A stretch of 10,065 bases of DNA from Candidatus Sulfotelmatobacter sp. (GTDB taxonomy: Bacteria > Acidobacteriota > Terriglobia > Terriglobales > Acidobacteriaceae): NCBI GenBank assembly GCA_030045935.1, contig JASIEN010000378.1, forward strand, positions 1-10,065. The letters are read 5' to 3'. The notes below the pieces were generated by a model that saw only the letters and a program-made list of their open reading frames with translations, did no database searches and was not told the DNA's origin. Position 1 is the stretch's first letter. The number at the start of each line of letters is the position of its first letter. This document shows positions 5,078 to 10,065 of the stretch, one piece after another. The position numbers were made by a program, and so were the translations under genes.

Positions 5078-7096
5078 ATGAAAGTGAGATTTTTCAACCC
5101 AGCCATGCTCTTGGCGGTTGTTCTTGCCGGAGCGCTCTCTGCCGGCGCGCAAACACTTCATGTGGTGGCCGCCAGCGCCTCATCACAGTTCCTTACAGCA
5201 GCCATCGGCGCCGACCAGCTTGCCCTTACCGAAATCGCCAATAATGTAGCCAACGGTACCTGGACGTCGGGCCAGCAAGTCACCTTTCATTGGACCGCCA
5301 AAAATGCCGCTAACATCCTCGACACTCGCGCCGGCACGCTTATTCTGCCCGATCTAGGCAATGTGTTTGTCGTTTGGATTGCGGCTTCCAGCGACCCAAC
5401 CGGCAACACGGGTGTGACTGATATCTGGACTGGGGAAAGCGTCGATTCCACGGTCGCCGTGCGCTCATTTTCCGCTCAGCCGACGTCGGGCAGCGGAGCG
5501 CAATTGCAGCTGTTGCCGACCGCGGCTGGCAACCTTGTTTCCCCGCAATCTCTTTGGCCGGATGGTAACGCGGACGTCTCGATTGTCAATGCACCCAATG
5601 TGTCCGGCGCTATTGGGACTTCCTCTACGGGAGCCGGCGATGCCCACATCAACGTTGCCCTCACAGACATTCGTCCCGAGGACGCGTTATTCGCCACCAC
5701 ACGTGCCTTGGACAAACTGAACACGACGACTTGGGCGGGTCTAGGCTATATTGGATCGGATAAAAACGTCGGAGCGCCAATCTATTCTGCGCAGAGCACT
5801 GCGCAGGCAACGCCAGTCAAGTTCGGTCTTAGCGGGGAAACGGATCCCATAACCAAAATTACTGTTCCTCCGTATACCACGATTCCCATCGGTGCCTCGC
5901 CGGTTATTTTCGTTTTGAACAACGGCGGCACCTTCTCATCTTCCACCGCAAACCTCATTACTGGAGTTGGCACCAAGGGTCCGTTCCCACTGGCTCACCT
6001 GTTCGATGGCACTACCACCGCTGACACGGACAATGCGGCGTTCGGCGGGCCGGGCGACGGCGCGGGAACTCCGCTGACCCTCTTCCTTCGCGAGCCACTC
6101 TCCGGAACGGAGAACGTGTCGGAATTCACTTTGTTCCGCACCACCGGCAACACAGATGATTCCCAAGAAGTCGGCGTCATCAATCCCTACGACACACCCT
6201 ACAACCCGCTGAATCTTTCGACTCCGGTTCACGGTGTCCGGCAGCGCGCCCTGAGTACCAGTGAAGTGGTCAGTGCACTGCTGGCGAACTCCAACTCGCT
6301 CGGGTACATCTTTTTCAGCTTCGCGAACGCCTCGAAATTGGCGAAATCAAATTTCAATTACTTAACTCTGGACGGCGTCGACCCGCTCGCGATTCCAGGG
6401 ACCACCAACCAGCAGCTGCCAAACGGCACGGTCACGGACGCGAATGATGTGTGGGGAGGACCTTCGTTCCCCAATCTTCGTAATGGAACCTACAAGTCAT
6501 GGTCGTTCCTGCGCTATCTGGTAGCAAATTCGCTCATCGGAGTTGATCCTTACGGGCCGGATGTGTTGGCTCAGTCGGCGCAGGACGTCGTCGATACAAC
6601 CGTATCTGACTTTATTCCCTTCTATACCTCAGACGGTAGCGACGGTCTTGACGTTTACCGCTCCCACTTCACGCAGTCGGGTGTCACCGGAAACAACGGT
6701 GCTGCAACGGCTGCAAACTCGTTGGACGGCGGCAATACGCTGGGCGGCGACACCGAGTCCGGCGGCGATGTCGGCGGAGCCATTCAAGGACCGTTTGGCG
6801 TTACGCTTCCGAACACCGTCGGCACTGTAACTACCTCGAGCACGCTCACCAAGAACAAAGGCTATAAAGTGACCTGGAAGACTGGCGCCCAATTCACTGC
6901 CGGCACCACTTGGGAAGGCGGTTCGATTACCATCGACGGCACGGGCTATACCATTGCCAACGTAACCCTGACGGCCAAGATTCTATACGTGACGGCCGAT
7001 CCGGGCACGAACACGACCGCAGTTTCCTATTCTGCCGCGTTCCCCTACACCTATTCGTTGGCGAGCGCGCCTGGCGTACTTAACAAAAAGCAGTAA
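5078..7096 (+). CDS. Secreted PstS-like substrate-binding protein, enlarged
   Basis: This encodes 672 residues starting with a signal peptide (cleavage after SAGA, about residue 24). The chain resembles periplasmic phosphate-binding (PstS-type) proteins: VVAASASSQF near the N-terminus (29-38), TDIRPEDALF (196-205), a SPVIFVLNNGG strand (274-284), LAHLFDGTTT (305-314) at the place of the usual IFSGK segment, FLREPLSGTENV (336-347) like the RxDxSGT phosphate loop, then SLGYIFFSFANAS (407-419) and YLTLDGVDPL (428-437). PstS proteins are usually about 330-450 residues; this one adds an Asp/Gly-rich linker (about 513-570) and a beta-rich C-terminal module (about 573-662, with TWEGGSITIDGTGYTI). 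No lipobox Cys and no membrane anchor are seen. No pstCAB transporter genes are adjacent, so it may be a scavenging or surface protein instead of a transport component. The start is fixed by AAGGAG (5065-5070). The ligand is inferred. Confidence 0.65.
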   Translation: MKVRFFNPAMLLAVVLAGALSAGAQTLHVVAASASSQFLTAAIGADQLALTEIANNVANGTWTSGQQVTFHWTAKNAANILDTRAGTLILPDLGNVFVVWIAASSDPTGNTGVTDIWTGESVDSTVAVRSFSAQPTSGSGAQLQLLPTAAGNLVSPQSLWPDGNADVSIVNAPNVSGAIGTSSTGAGDAHINVALTDIRPEDALFATTRALDKLNTTTWAGLGYIGSDKNVGAPIYSAQSTAQATPVKFGLSGETDPITKITVPPYTTIPIGASPVIFVLNNGGTFSSSTANLITGVGTKGPFPLAHLFDGTTTADTDNAAFGGPGDGAGTPLTLFLREPLSGTENVSEFTLFRTTGNTDDSQEVGVINPYDTPYNPLNLSTPVHGVRQRALSTSEVVSALLANSNSLGYIFFSFANASKLAKSNFNYLTLDGVDPLAIPGTTNQQLPNGTVTDANDVWGGPSFPNLRNGTYKSWSFLRYLVANSLIGVDPYGPDVLAQSAQDVVDTTVSDFIPFYTSDGSDGLDVYRSHFTQSGVTGNNGAATAANSLDGGNTLGGDTESGGDVGGAIQGPFGVTLPNTVGTVTTSSTLTKNKGYKVTWKTGAQFTAGTTWEGGSITIDGTGYTIANVTLTAKILYVTADPGTNTTAVSYSAAFPYTYSLASAPGVLNKKQ

Positions 7097-7114
7097 AAGT
7101 CGTCCTCCTGGACT

Positions 7115-7153
7115 GAGGCAGATGGCTACCACACATCTGCCTCGATTTTTTTT
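7115..7153 (+). terminator. Strong Rho-independent terminator
   Basis: GAGGCAGATG (7115-7124) pairs perfectly with CATCTGCCTC (7134-7143) across a nine-base loop, followed by GA and eight T residues (7146-7153). It lies 18 bases past the stop of the PstS-like gene. There is no T run on the - strand, so it serves the + direction only. Confidence 0.92.
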
Positions 7154-7235
7154 GATCCAGGATTTTTTGGCGCAAGACAAATCTCAGCGCCAGGCCGTCC
7201 ATAACGCTTACGCAGTGAGAGCCCGCGGGTTCGGA

Positions 7236-7754
7236 TCAGAAACCAGTCGTATCGGGGGCCTGTTCCGATGTCTTCGTTTTCGCAAACACGATCTCGAGCA
7301 CGAGCAATCCCGCGCCGATGCAAATTGCGCTGTCCGCCAGATTGAAAACGGGCCACTGGTATTTCCCCACATAGAACAGGAGAAAATCGACCACCCGTCC
7401 GCGGGCAACACGGTCCCACAAATTACCGACGGCGCCGCCCATGATCAGGGCCAATCCGATGCCGCTGACCGTGTGAGCATGATGGTTCTTCCACAGCAGG
7501 ATGGAAACCACAATCAGCGCAATCACCGAGAATGCAATCAGCAATCCCGTCTTCCATGGCGTGGTTGAATCGGCGAATAAGCTGAAAGCGGCGCCGGTAT
7601 TCTCTGTGTGAGTTAGGCGAAAAAATCCAGGAATAATCTGGATGTGGGAATAAAGCGGTATGCGCCGCGCCACAATGTGTTTTGTCCAGCGGTCGAGCAG
7701 GACGATCAGCAGAGCGATGGAAAGATAGAGAACGCGCGCGGAATTCTTGGTCAT
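7236..7754 (-). CDS. lspA: Lipoprotein signal peptidase (signal peptidase II)
   Basis: This encodes a 172-residue inner-membrane aspartyl protease that cuts the signal peptide from diacylglyceryl-modified prolipoproteins at the lipobox Cys. Four membrane spans are visible at about 8-24, 68-89, 96-112 and 139-157. Family motifs are LDRWTKHIV (20-28), the conserved HTENTGAAFSLF (49-60), GGAVGNLWDR (106-115), and the catalytic aspartates D123 (VVDFLLFY) and D141 (FNLADSAI). Length is normal (about 160-180). The start ATG at 7754 places the first span correctly, but no clear Shine-Dalgarno precedes it. The gene usually sits by ileS or rluD; neither is here, and its neighbours are the convergent PstS-like gene and a small CxxC protein gene. 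Confidence 0.96.
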   Translation of the reverse strand: MTKNSARVLYLSIALLIVLLDRWTKHIVARRIPLYSHIQIIPGFFRLTHTENTGAAFSLFADSTTPWKTGLLIAFSVIALIVVSILLWKNHHAHTVSGIGLALIMGGAVGNLWDRVARGRVVDFLLFYVGKYQWPVFNLADSAICIGAGLLVLEIVFAKTKTSEQAPDTTGF

Positions 7755-7875
7755 CCGAAAATCAGGCAGTGTGAGTTTGCTCTGAAAACATCTTAACAGC
7801 CTGACGTAGGGATGGCTTGATTCCAGATTCTCGTGGAAAACCGAAAAGGCAGACTCGTCGGCGCCAGTGTTTCAA

Positions 7876-8121
7876 CTACGCTGCATGCTTCGCAGACAAT
7901 GACGCGACATATTGCCGGCGTTCAGCTTTGGAGGAGATGACCCGCATCTCCTGCCAGTCGTAGGGAAACTCCCTTCCGCAATCGAGGCAGGCCACATAGG
8001 TGCCAGTCAGCGCAGCCGCGCGCGGGCGGTCGCCACCGCGAATAGTCACGGGAAAGCTGTACCGCGAATGATGGCAACCAAAAAAGAAATCGATCAGTTT
8101 TTCGATGAACCTGGCAATCAT
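7876..8121 (-). CDS. Small CxxC putative zinc-binding protein
   Basis: This encodes 81 residues. An N-terminal amphipathic or hydrophobic segment (IARFIEKLIDFFFG, 2-15) is followed by CHH (16-18), SFPVTIRGGDR, then TYVACLDCGREFPYDWQEMR (41-60) and a basic C-terminus. C16 and/or H17/H18 with C45 and C48 could make one zinc site. I have seen similar short proteins with an ACLDCGxEFPYDWxEM core in Acidobacteria, uncharacterised. GGGAGG (8133-8128, reading -) lies six bases before the ATG at 8121 and supports the start. The leader just upstream can form two alternative hairpins. It lies between nuoB and lspA on the same strand, but the gaps of 238 and 121 bases argue against a tight operon. Confidence 0.75.
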   Translation of the reverse strand: MIARFIEKLIDFFFGCHHSRYSFPVTIRGGDRPRAAALTGTYVACLDCGREFPYDWQEMRVISSKAERRQYVASLSAKHAA

Positions 8122-8359
8122 GGAGCACCTCCCACAGCCGGGCTGGTTCGCCCGGAACCTTCTGAGCGCGCTGCCCCTTTTTTAGACTGAACTGCTTACT
8201 GCACCACCTAGTACTTAGATTCAATTTCGCTAACAATAGTTTCGCTCTTGGACGGGCCGCTGCGCGCAAACCGTCCCATTTCTGCAAGTGCTTGCACAGG
8301 GGGAAGTTAAGATGTTAAGAAAGCCCGCGAAGTTGCCGGCAATAGTCGCTTTCGCGGCA
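8122..8359 (-). other. Gap between nuoB and the CxxC gene
   Basis: No gene is supported. Besides the leader hairpins there is a near-palindrome TGCAAGTGCTTGCA (8283-8296, six-base arms), a GGACGG/CCGTCC pair (8250-8255 with 8271-8276), and a weak terminator-like stem after nuoB, CCGCGAA (8325-8331) with TTCGCGG (8351-8357), followed on the - strand by CTTTCTT. No confident promoter for the CxxC gene was found. Confidence 0.3.
8138..8159 (-). promoter_or_regulatory. Alternative hairpins just upstream of the CxxC gene's ribosome-binding site
   Basis: CCGGGC (8138-8143) pairs with GCCCGG (8150-8155), and the overlapping GGTTC (8145-8149) pairs with GAACC (8155-8159). The two stems share bases and cannot form together. 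They end four bases from the GGGAGG at 8128-8133 and could affect ribosome access. Confidence 0.3.
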
Positions 8360-8920
8360 TCAGGCGAGGTTCAAAGCCCTCTTGATGGTGCCCTTTTCGT
8401 TCTGGATTTTTTCCTGGAGCAAAGTAATCGCGTAGATGAGTTGCTCTGGCCGCGGCGGGCAACCCGGCACATAAACATCAACTGGGATGACCTGATTTAC
8501 GCTCTGCACCAGTGCATAATTTTGAAACACTCCGCCGGAAGTAGCGCAGGCACCCATCGAGATTACCCACTTCGGTTCCGGCATCTGCTCCCACAGCTGG
8601 CGAATCACCGGCGCCATTTTGTTCGAGACGCGTCCGGCAATGATCATCAGATCGCTCTGCCGTGGCGATGGACGAAACACTTCCGCTCCGAATCGCGCAA
8701 TATCGAAGCGCGACGCCCCCATCGACATCATCTCGATCGCGCAGCACGCCAGGCCGAATGTCATTGGCCAGATCGAGCCTTTACGCATCCAGTTGACGGC
8801 AGAGTCGAGCGTGGTCAGAATCAGCCCCTCCGGCGTGGGATTGCCGTAGGTCAAATCTTTGACGACCTTCTTGCCGTCATGGACATCAACGTAGGGACCG
8901 AAGTTGAGCTCGCGAGGCAT
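8360..8920 (-). CDS. nuoB: NADH-quinone oxidoreductase subunit B
   Basis: This encodes a 186-residue subunit of respiratory complex I carrying the terminal Fe-S cluster N2, which passes electrons to quinone at the membrane interface. The four cluster ligands are present: C59 and C60 (FGLACCAIEMM), C125 (SMGACATSGG) and C154 (VPGCPPRPEQ). SRFDIARFGAEVFRPSPRQSD (70-90) is the classic family signature. Length is typical for NuoB. The start at 8920 gives the usual short N-terminus; there is no Shine-Dalgarno sequence, and a -10-like TAAAAT ends six bases upstream, which suggests leaderless transcription. Normally nuoA precedes and nuoC follows in one operon; here an MDR dehydrogenase precedes and a CxxC protein gene follows, so this copy stands alone. 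Confidence 0.97.
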   Translation of the reverse strand: MPRELNFGPYVDVHDGKKVVKDLTYGNPTPEGLILTTLDSAVNWMRKGSIWPMTFGLACCAIEMMSMGASRFDIARFGAEVFRPSPRQSDLMIIAGRVSNKMAPVIRQLWEQMPEPKWVISMGACATSGGVFQNYALVQSVNQVIPVDVYVPGCPPRPEQLIYAITLLQEKIQNEKGTIKRALNLA

Positions 8921-8926
8921 ACTGTT

Positions 8927-8955
8927 ATTTTAAACCACGAAAGGTGCAGAGTTAA
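8927..8955 (-). promoter_or_regulatory. Probable nuoB promoter, leaderless
   Basis: Reading the - strand, TTAACT (8955-8950), a 17-base spacer and TAAAAT (8932-8927) lie so that the seventh base after the -10 is the A of the nuoB start codon (8920). The -35 is four of six and the -10 five of six matches to consensus. This makes nuoB transcription independent of the dehydrogenase gene upstream. Confidence 0.5.
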
Positions 8956-8970
8956 TTGTGCAGACGGCGG

Positions 8971-9070
8971 GCATTGAGGTGTCATCCGGAACCCCCGCGC
9001 TTTCGCTCGCGGGGCGAGAGCTGCCCTGAGCAAGTGAGCACAGCGAACCCGCCGATGGGAATCTCGCGCT
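8971..9070. repeat. REP-like intergenic element with GC-rich hairpin
   Basis: The 179-base gap between the dehydrogenase stop and nuoB contains CCCCGCG (8993-8999) and CGCGGGG (9008-9014), a seven-base-pair stem with an eight-base loop. It lies inside a stretch starting GTCATCCGGA and continuing CCTGAGCAAGTGAGCACAGCGAA. That wording resembles the GTCATCCTGAGCGAAGCGAAGG-type dispersed elements found between genes in Acidobacteria and other groups. No T run follows, so it is not a classical terminator. The element limits are approximate. Confidence 0.4.
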
Positions 9071-9099
9071 TGGCGAATCACGATGACGAGGACGAACTC

Positions 9100-10065
9100 T
9101 CACGGGTTCACTACCACCTTCCCGAACATCTGGCTCTTCTCGAGATATTCATGCGCCGCCCGAATTTCACTCAGTGGAAACGCGCGATCAACCACCGGCT
9201 TTAATCGCCCTGCGAACACATGTTTCAAAACTTCATGCAGCTCGCCCATGGTTCCCATGTAGGAACCCAGCAAACTCAACTGCCGCGCGAACAGATGCCG
9301 CAACTCGATCGCCACGTTCGATCCGGTAGTTGCTCCGCAAGTCACAAGCGTTCCGCTGCTCTTGAGCGACTTCATACTCTCATCCCACGTCGCAGCGCCT
9401 ACATGCTCGACGACAATGTCGCATCCTTCTTTATTCGTGATCTTGCGAACTTCATCAGAAATCTTCTGCTTGTAGTGGTTAATGCCGAAATCGGCGCCGA
9501 GCTCTAAGCCTTTGTCGAGTTTGACCTCGTCACCGGCAGTTGTAATCACGCGGCAATGAAACAGTTTGGCAATCTGAATGGCGGCTATGCCCACTCCGGA
9601 CCCCGCACCCAGCACGAGCACCGTCTGCCCGGGACGAATCCCCGCCCGCCCCACCAGCATGTGCCAGGCAGTCACAAACACCAGTGGTACGCTGGCGGCC
9701 TGATTGAAATCGAGCGAATCAGGAATTGGAATTACGCTTGCCGCCGGCGCGGCAAACAGTTCGCAATCAGTTCCATCAACTCCATTGCCTAAAACCGTGA
9801 ACTCGCGGCACTGGTTTTGCAGCCCTGCAATGCACTTTTCGCAATGTCGGCAATAGTGCATGGGCGCAATCAAGACGCGCTGGCCCGGTGTAAATCCCGT
9901 AAGATACTCGCCGACTTCTACAATTTCGCCCGCAGCGTCGCTGCCCGGAATATGCGGCAACTTGACTCCCGGTAGTCCCTTGCGGACCCAAAGGTCCAAA
10001 TGATTCACAGAGCACGCGCGCACCCGCACCAGCACTTGATCTTTTCGCAGCTGTGGGTCGGGCAC
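9100..10065 (-). CDS. Zinc-containing MDR dehydrogenase/quinone oxidoreductase (N-terminus cut)
   Basis: The visible 321 residues cover nearly all of a medium-chain dehydrogenase/reductase. The GroES-like domain shows ACSVNHLDLW (17-26) and GSDAAGEIVEVG (41-52), then the structural-zinc lobe with C72, C75, C78 and C86 (YCRHCEKC...C). The Rossmann domain has GAGSGVG (153-159) for NAD(P)H. Family-typical segments VVEHVGAATWDESM, LVTCGATTG, RHLFARQLSLLGSYMGT and FGKVVVNP follow. The usual catalytic GHE is GSD, so the catalytic zinc seen in alcohol dehydrogenases may be absent, as in quinone oxidoreductases, although the structural zinc lobe is kept. The GTG at the window edge is unlikely to be the true start: about 20-25 residues that normally precede it lie outside. 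The substrate is unknown. Confidence 0.9.
   Translation of the reverse strand: MPDPQLRKDQVLVRVRACSVNHLDLWVRKGLPGVKLPHIPGSDAAGEIVEVGEYLTGFTPGQRVLIAPMHYCRHCEKCIAGLQNQCREFTVLGNGVDGTDCELFAAPAASVIPIPDSLDFNQAASVPLVFVTAWHMLVGRAGIRPGQTVLVLGAGSGVGIAAIQIAKLFHCRVITTAGDEVKLDKGLELGADFGINHYKQKISDEVRKITNKEGCDIVVEHVGAATWDESMKSLKSSGTLVTCGATTGSNVAIELRHLFARQLSLLGSYMGTMGELHEVLKHVFAGRLKPVVDRAFPLSEIRAAHEYLEKSQMFGKVVVNP

Noticed and set aside
7154..7200. Terminator for lspA near GGCGC/GCGCC
   Set aside because: The stem is followed by A residues on the - strand, not T, so it does not look like a terminator in the lspA direction.
8288..8977. 229-residue + strand open frame opposite nuoB
   Set aside because: nuoB on the other strand has all four cluster Cys ligands and family signatures.

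Overview
The window looks like chromosomal DNA from an Acidobacteriota bacterium, probably class Terriglobia (Koribacter-like). This rests on gene style, not on a marker gene: a secreted Gly/Tyr/Trp-rich protein of a type I associate with that group, short intergenic dispersed elements (TTTCAAAG-type, CCTCTGTGT-type), many stand-alone genes with their own promoters, moderately GC-rich DNA, and an isolated nuoB. No rRNA, tRNA, transposase, integrase, phage gene or CRISPR array was seen.

Layout. Bases 3-74 hold the last codons of an unidentified + strand gene. Then on + come a VOC/PhnB-like protein (250-714), a small two-helix membrane protein with a leaderless-looking start (778-978), a membrane fatty-acyl desaturase with all three histidine boxes (1206-2120), and an exported cupin (2302-2895). 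A convergent - strand gene, the Gly-rich secreted protein (3044-3511), ends at a strong GAAA-loop terminator (2992-3023). A promoter region (3512-3948) separates it from a divergent OmpR/PhoB-family response regulator (3949-4707). After a 370-base regulatory region lies a 672-residue secreted protein resembling PstS-type phosphate-binding proteins (5078-7096), closed by a strong terminator (7115-7153). The rest is on -: lspA (7236-7754), a small CxxC protein (7876-8121), nuoB (8360-8920) and an N-terminally cut zinc-containing MDR dehydrogenase (9100-10065).

The most interesting part is 3830-7150. The regulator has a strong consensus promoter, no kinase partner in view, and a receiver whose Mg2+-binding acidic pair appears replaced by Ala-Gly. 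The next gene downstream has, on its -35 box, two copies of a 22-base element (19/22 identical, 33 bases apart), the second lying inside a perfect 9-base inverted repeat. An OmpR-family regulator beside a PstS-like secreted protein with direct repeats at its promoter suggests a local two-gene regulatory unit. That link is inference.

Most other genes appear to be independent housekeeping or accessory units: lipoprotein signal peptide processing (lspA), a respiratory complex I subunit away from its usual partners (nuoB), lipid desaturation, and redox or stress enzymes.
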